Below, piece after piece: positions 24,178-39,700 of a stretch of 64,000 bases of DNA. The notes under the pieces are model-generated. The model had not been told where the DNA came from. It made no database searches and worked only from the letters and a program-made list of their open reading frames with translations. This DNA comes from Metridium senile (lineage: Eukaryota; Cnidaria; Anthozoa; Actiniaria; Metridiidae), in the NCBI GenBank assembly GCA_949775045.1, contig OX459110.1:6766229-6830228 (forward strand), in the 5' to 3' direction. A program made the position numbers and the translations under genes. Positions within the stretch are counted from its first letter, which is position 1; every line of letters begins with the position of its first letter.

Positions 24178-24376
24178 CAGTGTGACGCGCGGTACCGTGG
24201 CCACCCAAGAAACTCAGTTTTGAGAAAGTTCTTAACCACATAAAAACCACGCTCATCCTCGCCACTGTGTAATAGGTTCTACTTTGCCACTTTGTAAAAA
24301 ATTCTAGCTATAGCACGCTGATTGGCTAACTTTCTCAAAAGTTTCTTGGGTGGCCACGGTACCGCGCGTTACGCTG
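24178..24376. mobile_element. Tc1/mariner-type MITE, TA TSD
   Basis: 199 bp with about 36-bp inverted ends (CAGTGTGACGCGCGGTACCG / complement) flanked by TA. It shares the CAGTG start with the MITE at 13024. It lies about 340 bp past the SLC6 stop codon. Confidence 0.8.
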
Positions 24377-24484
24377 TAACACTTTCAACAAATTTGTTCT
24401 CCTTGAACGGTTCTATGCGCAAACATCCTTAATTTTAAAATATTTTCACGGCGTTACTCAAGTATCTTACTGAAGCGAATTACG

Positions 24485-24690
24485 TACAGAAATATAAAAT
24501 GTCGACCGTCTACTAGTGCGCTGTAGCTAATTATTTTCCGATGGCCGGAAAAACATCCCGCGTCAAAGTCCGATCGAAGTGGAACTTCGAACTTTCTAAT
24601 ACAAGTTTGTTTTTTTTTTCTTTCTAGACAACCAGTTTTATGCGATTTATAGTTTAGATTTAAACATTTAAAGTGTCGTCATTTTAAAAC
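24485..24690. repeat. Dispersed repeat near the SLC6 3' end
   Basis: tctactagtgcgctgtag.taattattt and cgtcaaagtccgac recur at 60560-60660; gcgatttatagttta and aaaaccgagaatag recur at 52115-52170. Confidence 0.5.
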
Positions 24691-24717
24691 CGAGAATAGT
24701 TGCTTACCATGTGTAGT

Positions 24718-27700
24718 TTAAGCAATCATCTCATCTTTATGATTCACACCTTGTCTTTCCTCTACTGCACGGAATACTTCAGCATCAGGTAAGAGGGCAT
24801 TCCGCCATTTCTATTATGAACAAAAACAAAGGTAAATGTCAGAACAACCTAGGGGAATGAATCTAAAATTAATGACAGCGTGAATAAAGGTATAACGATA
24901 GAATGGAAGAAGGTATATAGATATACATCTATTTCAAAAAACATTGAATACTGCATAGTGCATTGCAAGACCAAAACACATTTTGAGTCATGTAAAATTG
25001 TTTAAAGTAAAGTATATAATAACTAGTTAATTTATTCTTAGTGATTTCCATTCAAACCAATACACGAGCTAGTTGTGGGAAGCAAATATTGTTGTATATT
25101 TATGTTTTATTACAAATTAATGAGACCCACAATCCTTTTTGGTCTTGGAATGCACTATCCAGTATTCAACGATTTTTGAAATAAACGATAGGTAATATAA
25201 TGAAATATCATTTTTGAAATAGTTGTAAACAACAACTACACCCGTGTCTCAGAATGTGTCAATAATAAAAAAAAAAAAAGTTCTTTATTTAAATTGTGAA
25301 CTATAACGTTTCAAAATAATCAAGCATTCCTCTTGTTCTCTTTGCCAAATGTTTACGGAAACGTTTTTGTAGAATGTTTAGAAGCAAAAAATAACTATTT
25401 CCAAATACGCAACTGGCTGATAAACTATTATTATCCCAAGATCTAACAAACAAAACATTATGTATAACTATGAATTTCGTTATTTTATTATACAAACTGT
25501 CCAGAGAAAAAGGAAAAGTTCTGTTCATATCACATTTCAAAAATGTAGTATGAATTTATCAAACGACCAGGGTAAAAGGAAAAATTGAGTTACACAATAA
25601 ATACTTAAGTATCTAACAGAACAAGGTAATTAGGCAAGGAATACACCTATCACCAAACAATACAACCAATGCACGTCTCTACTCTTTAGCTTCTGTTTTA
25701 CTAACTACTACATTAGAAGCTAATCGAAACTGGCATACCATCAGCGCTTATTATCACAAAGACCATCAAATGTACCCAGTAAATAACATGCTTTAAGTTA
25801 TTCATTTCTTTGTTAATTCGTCGATTCATTGTACAGTTCCCCATCTTTCGTTCAAGTTATTATTCATACATCAAGTTCTACATTTGCGCCTAGTTATCAT
25901 TCATTCATTCATTTCGCCATAGTTCAGTATTTGCATTATTTTCGATCCATACAATAATTCATACATATATTTTTGTATGAAAATGTTTAACCAGACATTG
26001 TTTACCTCAGCAAGGGTCGCTCCTTTGGCCTTATAGAACTGGATAACAGCAAAGACAGGTATGAAGGACATGGACATAAATGCAAGAACCCAGCCAATTA
26101 TCTCAGCCCATGTTGGGTATGGCTGGTTGTTGTAACTCACTCCATTCCACAGAACTAGCTGAGCTACGATGATGAACTGTTCAATAAGAATAGAAACACA
26201 CTTGTTATCATCTTTTCGTACACATACAACACAATAAGCAGGGTCTCAGTGGACTAGCTAAATAGCAGAATAACTGTTTGTCTAACTGCAGTAATTACAT
26301 ATACATGCTATCTCAAAAAACGTAGAATACTAAATACGGCATACTGCATACTGCATTGTACGACCCAAATGCATTTTGGGACAGGAAATATTGTAAGTAA
26401 AATAAATAATAATTAGTTATTATATTCTTAGTGCATTCCATTTAAAACAATATACGAGCTAGTTATGGGGAGTAAATAGCGCTGTATAATTTATATTTCA
26501 TCAAAATTAATGAGACCCACAATGCCCTTTGGTCTTGGAATGTACTTTTCAGTATTCAACCTTTTTTGAAATAGCTGTATGTCTGACGTTGAAGAAATAG
26601 AAAACGCATGCGCATTCTGTTTGCAGTTCTGACAATCCCCAAACGTTTTATAACTGCATACAGCACAGGCAGCAAGTATTTTTTTTAAATTTATTTTATA
26701 AATATCAATTGACACATTTGATCAACATGCAAACACGCATGCTATATATGTGCTCTGATACTGCTCGAGCCTTAATCAATCGGAACGCTTGATTCTTTTA
26801 TAATTAGGTCTTTTATAATTAGGTTTTGTGCAAAATCAGTCATTTGGAACACTGCAAGAAATATACAATAGCTGGGGCATTGAGTGATTGTTTTCTTACC
26901 AAGCAGAAGAGAGGTGTGATAAACTTCCAGCAGATGATGAAATAGTAGTTAGGTCTTTTCCCCATCATGTTTTCTATCATAGTGCTTAGTCTTTCAGTTC
27001 CTGAAAATATCACACAGGGTTCTAAGAATAGCAGGTACAATAGTAGTTGCATGACTTCCATTTAGGTTGTTGAAACTTAAGACACCAACCCCATTCACAA
27101 GACAACACAAACCCGTACAATCACAACACATTAAGATCACTTACACTTGGGTTCAGACTATTCACTCTCAGTCGTTATGAAAATGATCTACGCTGTAAAT
27201 AAAACAATTTAAGCAAATGCTTTATAAAAGCCTGAAAAAGAACCTCAACTCAATAACACACTGCCAGCACCACTCATGTAAACAGTCCTTAAGACTTACC
27301 AACACCCCATCCAATAAACATGACTTCACAGAATCCAATGACAAGAAGGGATATTCCACCTGACTGGTAGTCAAACAAGTTGAACACATACATACCACCC
27401 TGGCGAGATAACACATTATACATAAGAACCATAAAGGTACAATTAACAAGATTACAGGACGGTGGCTATAAAGGCTGTCATATTGGTAAAATAGCCTGAT
27501 CTCAGCTTGGATCGATGCATTAATATATATTAAGTACTACTATCATTAATATAAGTTGTGCACTCTACTGAAATGCATGGACTCAACAGAGCATGGAATG
27601 TTGATTCCTTTGATTTATGCTCCTGAATATTTTATTTAAAAAAATAGAAAACTTGGCAGCAGTACTTTATCGAGATATAGAGCATGTTGTGCTTCTCTTA

Positions 27701-30700
27701 TCTTCTTAAATGAACTCGACAGCGCACTCCGGCAAAGTTTTCTGTTTCTTAATGATTTACCTCTGCACACATTGGTATAGCGAGGACAAACATTAAACTG
27801 CACATGAAGATCAATATCAACCATTTGTATTTTCTTAAGTACTTGGGATACTCGTCAGTCAGTCCTGTGATCACACATTCTACCATAGCAAACTAGAAAC
27901 ATAATACATAGTGCAAACATTAGAAACAATTATTAAAAGTTGTCACATGCATCTGACTGCTGCATGCTTACAGAAAAACATTCAAAGCATTCAGTTATTT
28001 AAACCTGAGATACAAAAGTGCATTATTAACAGGATATAGTAAGTTGTGGATTTTATGCACTTGGAGATAATGATTAAGACCACAACGATTATATTTATGA
28101 GCTAATGATGTCAGTCTGTAAATCTGTTTCAAATAAAGGTTGATGGTCTAACATCTGAGATAATAGTTGCAAATATAAATATTCTGAAAGCCGAATGATG
28201 CAGTTTGTAATAAAATTATCCTCTATAAGTTATTCTTATCTTTTTTTCATGTAAAGTATTATTATTACATTGGGAAGTGCACCTTTTTGTATATCATTAC
28301 AAGGTGCAAGAGAAAAAATAATAGATATAGATTCTCAAGAAATATGACCATCAACCTTTTTGAAACAAGTGTTTTTAGCTAATTCAAATAACATTGTTGC
28401 TGAAAAAAGCCTAAAGCCGAATCTTGAGACTAAAAGGGGCAATGGGAGTTTTTTCATGCGAGTTTAAGATACCTGTGTGTATTTTGTGTTTTTCTTGAAC
28501 AAACACATAAATTGTCTTACTTGCCTTGTTGCATTTATGGAGAATATCACCTTTTTCATTCTCAAGATTAGGCTTAATTTCTTTAGCTACAGTGTTAGTG
28601 GAATTATCTACTAACAGGTTCTCATTTAAATCTGTACTTCCCCATTTAAATATGTACTTATGCAGATTGTGTTGATGTGTGCTAAACACACAGATCAACC
28701 AATCAGAGTATATTATTTCTGAAGTGAACTTCTCTGATTGGTTGAACTGTGTGTTTAGCACATATCAACACAATTTGCATAAGTACAGATTTAAATGGGA
28801 ACTTGTTACTACATATAATAGCTTGCTTATCTTATTATAGCCTCACTTCCCCCTATTATAGATCACTTCCCCTGATAGTAAGCACTAAAAGACAAAATTG
28901 ATGTAAAACCAGAGCTTACTTTCAAAGGTAATGGTAAGAGAGCATATGTCACCCCCTTCCACATTGGCCCCAATCCCTCTTCCCATATAGCTGTCTAAAG
29001 GCAGACTGTGAACAAAATGGTGTGATGTTTGTGTGAAATATCTTTTATAATAAATATTTATTATATCCAAGTGAGTGAGAAACAGTGTGGCCCAGCTTAC
29101 CACGACACTAGCAGAAGTTTGGGCCTACAAAGAACTGTTTGGCGCCTGGCTGAACCTGTAGTTACATCGAATAATGAACAGGAATGTTGATACATTAAGA
29201 TCGGTTAAGAAATTATTATTTAATGTTACATTACTATGGATACAAAAATAGGAAATAAATAAAGTCAAAGAGCATTAAAATATCAGAGCATGTATATTAA
29301 TTATTGACATTAATTATTACACAATTAATGTAAGTGTGCAGTTGTTAACAGCAAGCATGAAAACATTATAGATCAATGTCAATTGATATTAATTTGAAGA
29401 AAAGTTTGGCTTAAAGGCAGCCTACAACATAAGTAAATTAATTAGATTTCAACAATTATTAGAACACATAACAATTACAGATTGATTTCAAAAATCCTTC
29501 AGAACCTTCTATAACAATATCCCGTACAAAAATGTTTATTGAAAAAATAGTGAATTACATACCGAGAATGGTGGCTATAAGCCATCTAATATCCTGCGGG
29601 CCAAACGTCTATCTGTTACATGTACTTGGTTAAGCAGGGGCAGATCTAAGGGGTGTCCCAAGTGGCACAGGACACTCCCCTAGCACCGCAATTATTTTAT
29701 TTAAGACATATAGGGACCGGAAGAAAATTACAAAAAAGAAAAAAAAAGAAAATGTAAAATGAAAATTACACTGGCTTGAAGATATGAAGTTTATCCTCCT
29801 ATGTTCAAAATGATTGCACTTGTTTGCAGCGCTCACTCGTGGAATATATATCTGATCACTCACAGATAAATAAAATTATTGCACTTGTTTGCAGTGTTTA
29901 CTCATGGAATATATATCTGATCACTCAAAGATAAATAAAATTATTGCACTTGTTTGCAGTGTTTACTCGTGGTATTATATCTTATCACTCACAGATAAAT
30001 AAAATTATTGCACTTGTTTGCAGTGTTTACTCATGGAATATATATCTGATCACTCCAAGATAAATCCAATATCTTGCTACTGGTTTATAATATTCTCTAT
30101 TTATTATATGGCTTAAATATTTCTTGAATGCTGATTGGTTGACGCACGGTCCATCCAAAGCCGTATTAGACCATTTCTATGACAACAGTCCAATTTTCGT
30201 AAATTTGGCCTTTGTACAAAAATTAGAATTTTTAAAAGCAAGGTCATTTTTTAACGGGCAGTTTCGACTGCAGTAGGAGTCAAATGGTTAATGTGTAGTT
30301 CCAGAAAATATCCATACCCCCCCCCCCCCCCCCCCCCCCCCCTACGGAAGTAATCGGAAATTCCGGAGAGGTGGGGGGTTAAGAGGCCTGGGAAATTCCT
30401 GGGGGTGGGGGGTCAAATAATATATTATACAATGGAAACATCGATGTGAGTTTGAAAACTAACTATGGTTCACTTTTAGATTTTTACTGATTTTAGTGAA
30501 AAATATTCATGAAGAAACACATTTTGCAAAATAATGAGATTTTGCTCTCATTTGGGGCGATTGATGACAGAAAAGTCAAGAAATATTGCTTCTATAAAAT
30601 TCAAAAACAGTTTACTCCTAGTTATATACCATATTATAATAGTAACATAGAAGCGAACGGACCTGTTGTTAGAAGCGAACGGACCTTAGGGGGCAGAAGC

Positions 30701-33700
30701 GAAAAATTTTAGAAGCGAAAAGACCTGATACCGTTGATTTTATGACTAGCCCGACTTCAAGCTCATAGAGCTTCTAGTTTAACGTAAATTATATTGTGAA
30801 GAATTTTAAATTTCAATCGCGCATTTCAGCAAACAAAAAAAACGCCGGAAATTCCAGGGGGGGGGGGGGGATTCACCATTTGTCCCAAAATCGGAAATTC
30901 CAGGGGTGGGAGGGTCAATAAAAAAATTCCTTCCGTTGGGGGGGTATGGATTATTTCTGGAACTACACAATGTATTTTTATTTATTCAATAATAAGAGAT
31001 TCGGCAATAAAATATTTGCAATTTTGAACAACGCTAAGAAAAAACCAATATAATAAACCATTTATTAACCTCGCTTGTTTGGTCTGTACGGGAAAATATC
31101 AGATCTCTGTCTTTTTTGTACAGAACTCGGTCTGATATTTTCCTGTACAGACCTCATGCTTGGTTAATAACCACTTAATACCCTAACTCCTAGAAGATAA
31201 TAATGCGTTACTATGGAGTACACACTTATCATATTGGTACAGAGGTTATTAACCAAGCGTGAGGTTAGTAAAAGATCTAATCTAAAGAATATCTTTAACA
31301 TAATTTTATTCAGTCAATATGGTCTATATAATGTACCGGCCTGCAGGACCTGAAGCGCTGAGTTGGAAAAGTAGAAATAAATGTACTTGATATAGGCTGA
31401 CCTTCCCGCATTCAACTTCATAAATAGTATGAGTATAACAGTGTAATATTATTATAGTGGAGGTCAACTTTACCTGGCTGTCCAGTCCTAGAGTAAGAAT
31501 CATGCAGAAGAACAAGATAGCCCATAATGTTGATACAGGCATCTGAGAGATGGCTTCTGGATATGCTATAAATGTTAGACCAGGACCTAATAAAGAAAAA
31601 ATATTGCACTTTTACAAAACAGAGGATTTCCCTTACACAATGGAGATATATTAAAATATATCCAATTTAGATCTTAAATATATGTATTTTAGATCTTTGA
31701 CAAAAAAGATAAATTTCAGATATAATTCAACTGTATCTCAAAAATGTATATACATTTCAGATATATCTGAACTGTATCTGTATTTTATTAAGAAAATATA
31801 TAATATATTTTGGGTATAATTATTTTGTTAGTAAAATATATCTTAAATATATTTTTAAGTTATTTTTAAGATAAATTTCTATTAAGTGTGGAAAAAAGTT
31901 GAACCTCGCACATTGAGGTTGCAAATGAATATTAAATACAGACAACTTTTACTAATTAAAACTGATAATTCACTTCCTTTCTGCTTACAGCAATTATACT
32001 AGAAATTGTGCTGTGCATGCTAAAGTAAGAGCCTACAACCATAAATATTCCAAAAGTTGTTCTTCGATCAATCATGTGATGAATACCAGTACCAAATGAA
32101 ACTTTAAGTTGGAATGTTTTTGCTTCCATTTATGAAAAAAAATTGACATTCCTTATTATAATCCAAAAATCTCTAAATATCACTTCTTCTAAATTGTTGG
32201 AAACCTGTCGCATTTCATATAAATTCCCAAGGCAAAACTTTAGTAATACTAGGAGTTAGGAGACCATGCATGCACATGCTTACCACTAGATGCTACTTTA
32301 TCCACACTTGTATTAAGAGTGAAAGCCATGAATCCCATCACACTGAAGATGACAAAACCAGCAAAGAAACTGGTAGCACAATTAATGATAGAAACCAGCA
32401 AAGCATCACTGTAATTGAATACAAGGCACAAGTTAGAATAAAGTGGTGCCTATAAAAAGTGAAATTATGTGAGCAGTGTACAATCCAACCAAAGGAAACG
32501 ACTAGACCTAATAGGAGTATGGGTAGAAGTCACTGAAGCGGTAATTAGCTGCATATTTTATCAATATCTTGAGCTGTCAGTATCTTTTTTCCATTTTAAT
32601 TAGACACTCCTCGAGCATACAGCAAAGATCTACACTGGGGAATGATTTGAATGACACAAGTCCTCTGCATGAAAACTGAAGAAGTAGCTATTTACTTGTC
32701 AATATTTTCTTTGCGAACAACGCAAAGGCACACATTCATTCACTCTCCATATTTCAGCATATTCTAAAGCGCCTGCTAAAATTAATTGCTTCAATGATTT
32801 TTACCCATTCTTCCGTTCGGGCTAGTCGCTTAGTCAGTGACTGTCAGTATGTCAGGCAGTCAGTATGTACGTACGTATATTATGTGTAGTAATCAGAGCA
32901 TAATAGCAGAATATGACTTGCTACCGATGACAAAGTATCAGCAATGTCTGGTAATGATGGCATTTTATTTTGTGATTTAGATATCATAATATTTATGTCA
33001 CAATCAACATCAATTTTAATATTCCATGCATGTCAAAGTTGACAAACCTTTGGACATTGTTATGGAATTTGTTGTAACTGCCAAAGGTCAGTAAGGAACC
33101 AAAGCCAACACCCAGTGAGTAGAAGATCTGTGTAGCTGCACGCACCCACACTTGAGGGTCAGCCAGTTTTTCCAGTTCCGGTTTTACATAAAACAATACA
33201 CCATCAAGTGCACCATCAAGAGTCACTCCACGGAAGAACAGAATAATTAGAATGATGTATGGGAAAGTTGCAGTAAAATATACAACCTATTCCAAAACAA
33301 AACAATGGCTTGTTAGTACAACGTTAAATTAAGTTTAATTAAAATAAAAAATATGTACTATATGACCTAGCTACAGGATTTCAGCTACAGTCATTCTAAA
33401 TGTGCTAATAATTATTACTTGATGGGCGTAGCCATTAGTTAGTTATAAATGTAGTTATAAAATGGGCTTATTCCTTTTTTTGGTTTTACTTGGCATCAAA
33501 CAAAGATTCCTTTCATAGGGATTACCGCTGAATGGATTAATTGCTTGCTATGCTATGAACAAAACAAATACAAAACATACTAAAATGTCAACAACTTTAC
33601 TATATGACAAAAACACTACTACCAAAAATTATGACAAAACAATAGACTGTCCTACTGAAACGAGATGTACTGTTGCGATCAAGAATGCTGAAGGCTTACA

Positions 33701-36700
33701 AGTCGTACATAACAAGAAGACGCTTCACAACTTGAGTTCAACACTAGTACATTTTTTTCAATGCTAACCCCTTTTTGGTATTAATGTTTATAGGAGTGAC
33801 TAATGTTAAGCATTTTATGGCAATGATTATTACAAAATAAAATAGAAAAGCAATAGCTACCTTTCCAGAGGATTTGACTCCTTTCATAAGACACAGGTAT
33901 ATCATGATCCATGCTACAATAAGACTGACAATAAGATCCCAACGGATTTCCCCCAAGTTGTCTATGCTGTCACTTATATGGAGGATCTTGTTACTTTAAT
34001 ACAAACAAATAACAATTAAGTAAATAAAGCAATAAAATATATGATATGAATCATGTGTGAATTAACTAATTACATCACAGGGAGCCCAAGCTCATCACTT
34101 GTGATCTTTTACAGTAAATGTATGGAGTCGCAAGATATCTTTCGCTGTGCCTCAAATATACAATAATTTTTAAAAAAATTTTTTTTTACGTAGATAGTTG
34201 TGTATAACTGTTTTCTAGTCTGTGACCGAGTTTTAGCTCAACTAAATGTACTCCATGCATTTACTGTAAAAGATCACAAGTGATCAGCTTGGGCTCCCTG
34301 TGATTACATGTATAAATAAATGAACGATTGCATGAGTAAATGAATGAATTATTTAACAAATAATTTCATGAATATAAATCAGTAAATGACTTTATCAAAT
34401 ATTTGTCAAACTTGCAACTTCTACAATTCCTATACTCTGTTTGTGTGAATGCCATACTTGTTCCTGGGTTGACATAAAACTGGTTCCCAGGCTAATGAGT
34501 ATACTAGCAGTCCTTCCCAAATCTGACATACCAAAATTGTGAAAATCAAAAATATTCTGTTCAAATCGTGTTCTTAGCATGCAATTAACTCCAACAAATT
34601 TTTAGATATAAACTAAGTAGAACCACGAGGTGCACTTTCACTACAGATTAAAATGTTTCATATTAATTAATAAAATAAAAACAGTCGCAAAATATGAATT
34701 ACAAAGATACAAATTAGAAATAGGACCACCGTGGCCATAAATTAAAGACACCTGAAATTGACAAGGTTTGACTAACTTTTCCACTTCAACCTGAGAATTT
34801 TTAAAACTTCCCCAAAATAGGCAGGTCAATGTTCTTTACAACTTGTTCTTTGTATTTTTTCTGATTTTTATTTTTTTGGCAGGAAAATGACATCATAAGT
34901 TTGGCGCCAAAATTTCAAGTTTGTTCTATGACCAAAATGACCACATCATTCAAAAGATCTTTATGAAATTTTGACATTGTTCTTATTTAAGCTTTTGCCG
35001 TTTCGGATTTCAACCCCGCACAATGCATTCTGGGTTGGAATCAACAAGAAGTGAGCACCAAAACTTGACAAGCCACCAAAGGCAGTGTAACTGTATGGGA
35101 ATTCATTAGGCAATTTTTGCAATCTTTATGCTTAATTAATCATTTGCCTTGAAAATGATTTCATAGCATTCTTATGCGAGAACATGAGCTCCCTCAATAT
35201 TACAAAACAGCAGCACAAACAATTTGATTTGAGTAAGGTTTAAAAATCAGCAGAAAAAAGTCACTTGACCCCTTAAATTACAGAAACTATGTTTAACTTA
35301 GGGCTGCCAAGGAAACCTTGATGACATGAGCATTGTTTTATTTCTTACTCCTAGGTCAAGTTAGCCCAATTTATGATGAAAATGCTGTTTGTACATAGTC
35401 CAAATTGTGCCTACAGATCATATTTTATCCAGATCCATATATCATGTTAATGATAGCACTTACTTGAAGAACTCCTCTGGAGGTGATTTGAACAATGGAG
35501 TACAGTTTGCAGCCAATCCCAAATGTGTGCAGTTGACAGAGAAATTACCATATCTTTCAGTTCTGTATAGGTGAAAAGATATCAGTTGGTCAGGATCAAT
35601 AATGTCAGTTTGTGTCACCAATACATTTATTTTATTGCCTTCCCTAGATGTGTTATAGCAAAATATACAATGTACTATATAAGCCTGCAGGATTCATACT
35701 ATTTAATTTACATTTTGTTATCTCTTTAACTTTAAAATACATAAAATGTTCAGACGTTTTGATCTGTTGCCACATATATCTTCATCAGCATACTGTCTTA
35801 GTCTGTTGTTGTTGCATTTGCAATTTGTGTTGTTCAAATCATGCAGGCGCATACACTATACTATTTAAGTAAAAATGTTTAACCTGCAAAGTTCAGTGTT
35901 CCATTCATTGCCACAGGTTTTCCATGGCACATCAGCACGGAATGAGTTCCATAAAAACAGCAGGCACCATGCAATAATCACATTATAATAGACACTGACC
36001 AGAAATGATATCATTATCATGGCAAAGCCTATCCCTGCAAAGATAAAGGAATAGCAAATGAGAAGAGAATTCTTTATGAAAAATGTTCTTATAGTCATAG
36101 CCACATGTAATCAAGTACAATATATATTCACTCTGTACATGTATAAGATATATGAGCAGATCCAGTTGTGTGCTAAAAATTAATGTCTCTAGGTATATTG
36201 TAGTGATGGTGGAGGGTTCCTGGCTAAATACGATTAATATACGTATCTTTATTTTTTCACTTTGTCTGCATGTCCAAGAAAATTCAAGTTAAAACCAAGA
36301 GAGTAAATGTAAGAGAGGGAAACTCCATAAAGCCCACATGCCATGTGAAATCCCAATTGTGCTATTTTTAGTAATCATTACTACTTTAGATTTAATATTT
36401 ACAAGTTACAAGTAAATCTGGCTGAGAAAAAGTAAAATGAATCATCTTTTCTTTGTAAATAAAAAACTTTCAATAGTCCTTTTCACAGTTCCATTGAACA
36501 GTGACCACAAATAATAGTTCCAAGGCAAGGCTGTTGCGCATAGTAAAACTATAATTTATCATGTGCAACAATGGGAACCTCGACTTGGAACTATCATTCA
36601 TGGTCCTGTGAAAACGACTATTCAATGGTGTGTACCATTTACAATACATTGTTACTATTTATATTAAATATATTTCTTTGTTCGTACCTCTTGCCATTGG

Positions 36701-39700
36701 GCACACTGCACTCCATACACCAATTGGCCCCAGGCTAAGGTACTGGCCAATAGCAAGCTCCATGTAGAACAAAGGAATGCCATTGAATATCAGGGCAAGA
36801 AAATATGGGATAAGGAATGTTGCTGAAAATTGAAAACAAAAATGTCTCAAAATTATATATATGTTGAACTTGTAATATTTCTACTTTCATTTGAATCTAG
36901 TACCTATTAATTATTGCAACAAAATATGATCTGTTGTGCTGTTAAACTCAAAGATTGGCACCAAATTCACACTTTCCCAAAAAGTAAACTTTAAAAATAA
37001 AATGTGTGCAATTACATATCTCAAAAACTTTAGATAAATAAGTTTGGAGCCAATCTTTGCAGTTTAATGGCACAAAATAACATGGTAAATTCTTGATGCA
37101 ATTGTTAACAGGTACAAAGACAGTGTATAACACATATATGATTGTTTTGTTTTATAATGGTAATTGAACTAAGTGGAGTGCAATTTGGTCTGATATCAAA
37201 CGTGTGATAACCGTGTAGTACTGTGATTTGTAATCGCAAGTTTGATATCAGACCAAAATTGCACAACATGAAGTTCAATTATCACTTTATTATATCCAGT
37301 TTGAAATCAAACTATAGTTTCTAGCATGCTTTTCATTAATTTGAAAATGTCATGTGACAGGCCATTTGCAAGTTTAAGTGATCACTTAAGTTTGCTTGGC
37401 AGCTCAAGGTTGCTGTACCCTGGGTTCCAGAGGCTCTAGAGGGGATTGGGGCGAGACCCCCGGCGGGGAGGCGAAAAGGCGGAGAGAGCCTCTGGTCTCA
37501 CCAGGCACTAATCTCACTTTCGCGAATCAAGAAGGTATCAAGTTCTCACCAAACCGTTTTTTTTATTTTGTTGACATGAAGTTTCACGTGGAGCGATCAA
37601 CCGGAAAACAACTTTAACAAGAATTTGTCGCCTACAAAATCTCCCGTGCAAAAAACTACTAAATAAGCAAATTTTCGGTATAGATCTCTTGATAAAGATA
37701 ATTTATGTAGACTCTAAACTCTAAACTTTAAATAATACCGAACAATTCCGAGTAACATACGATCGCTTCCCAATACTAATATCACAAGATTGAAATAGGA
37801 GCTAGATATTTACTAAAGGTCAATCTATACCAAGCAAACCGTTGAAACTATAAATAAAGGATGCTTTGGGATTATTTAAGTTAAGTAAGTAAGTACTGTA
37901 AGTTATTGAATTCACCCATGATTTAATTCAAAAAATATTTCTCCAAAACTGTAACTTTGAATGAAGAGTATATCTAGAAGCTTGAACACCTATATATAAA
38001 TCTTCAAATGTAGAGCTTGAAAAAGAAATACCATTCGGCCTGTCAACAGTGAAAGATGATTAATTTACAGTAAATTTTGACGGCAAATTATCCCTTTGTC
38101 ATGCAGTTCATAATTATTTTTCCTGACAAACCTGTTTCACTAAACTGACCTTCTTTTACTAACTTTAGGCTTGAGGTTGATACAATTGATTCTTTTTGAT
38201 TATCACATGTTGAAGTGGGGAATCAAAAAACAATATAAAACACCATGTTATGTTTTACTCTTTGATTTGATTATTTTACCTCTGACTAGGATGTGGGTGG
38301 CATGCATGGGTGGTTTTAATAATAATCCACACACTTAGAAGTGGTCAAGCCTCTTATCAGAGTGGTCAAGGGGTAATTACATGTGACACTTAATCTGGGC
38401 TAAAATAAGTGTGTGATTCGTAAAAATAACAAAATTCAGTGAGTTTGGTAAACTGTAAGTGATTCATGAATGATTATTAATTAGATCTATTAATTTCATG
38501 CAAGATTTGTGTCCATATTGACTCAACCCCATTCCAAGGATCATTAATATCCCTTTGCTCTTGACAACTATACCACCAATACACATGAATAAGGTACTCA
38601 GGTTGCTCTTCTTCATGTGATGCACAAGAGTTTAATTTAAAGCTATGTCAAAAGGTTTAAAATCACGTTGTGACTACAAATTGAGTTACTTTTCTCACAG
38701 TTTTCTGTGGTATGTGCATTGATTTGTGATTCATGAATCGACTTGAATTTGTAAGTGATGTGTGAATTTCATAAATATATTGATATGTGAAACATGATGG
38801 CAACCCCCTCCCTACCCTTAGCCACCCTGTCTCATCTCACACTGAGGTTGGTGTTGACACACAAGCTCAAGTTCATTTGTACATACATCTGCTGTACATT
38901 CTACATACTATAACATGCCAATTCAACCTCCTTTGTAAATGTGTATTTATTCATACATATCAGCACTCTACAACTCTTACATCCCCAACTGCCTTCCCCC
39001 AATTAATGCAATTTTGTAAATTCTGTTCATCATATAATTATCATACAACACCACATTATTCCACTATCATCACATCACTCACCTATTACTATTTACCGGT
39101 ACTTATTATAATTTATCCTCCATCCTTTATTCTTTTTTGTTTATTCTTTTTTATTCTCTTTTTTTTCCTTTTTCACATACTCCGCCATATAAAAATGGTA
39201 TGGGACGAGACAGCAATGGGGGAGATAGCCATGGGATGTGATAACCGGATAGGGTTGCTTTGCCTAATCCTCCAACTAATCCTCGACCTCTAGCCTAAGG
39301 GCTGGTTGCACTTGTCTTTATAGCTTTCATTATTCTGGATATTACAAAAACCTCATCCAATATAGTATTATTAACTGTAAAATGATGCAACTTGGCCCAC
39401 ACTTGACAAAATACAAGAAAATGTCATGTAATTTTCAACCACTGTCCAGTGCCTCAATTATCTATTTCTATTTGAAGATCAGTGGTAGATTTTCTCTATA
39501 TGTAATTGTGTATGGTTTTCAATAAAGAAAATGCACATTTCGCATTCAAAACATGTTTTTTCAAAGATGTAATGTTTATTTTGTTGCGCAGAATGTAAAC
39601 ATTTCGAATGTGACTATGTAAATAACAAATCATTACTCTAATTTCACTTAGAAAACTATATTTAATACACAGAAGCTTTATTATTAATTCGAAAATTATG

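Noticed and set aside
38787..39293. 168-codon plus-strand frame in SLC6 intron 1
   Set aside because: Low-complexity, T-rich underlying sequence, no recognisable motif, wrong strand for the host gene; likely chance or retroelement UTR.
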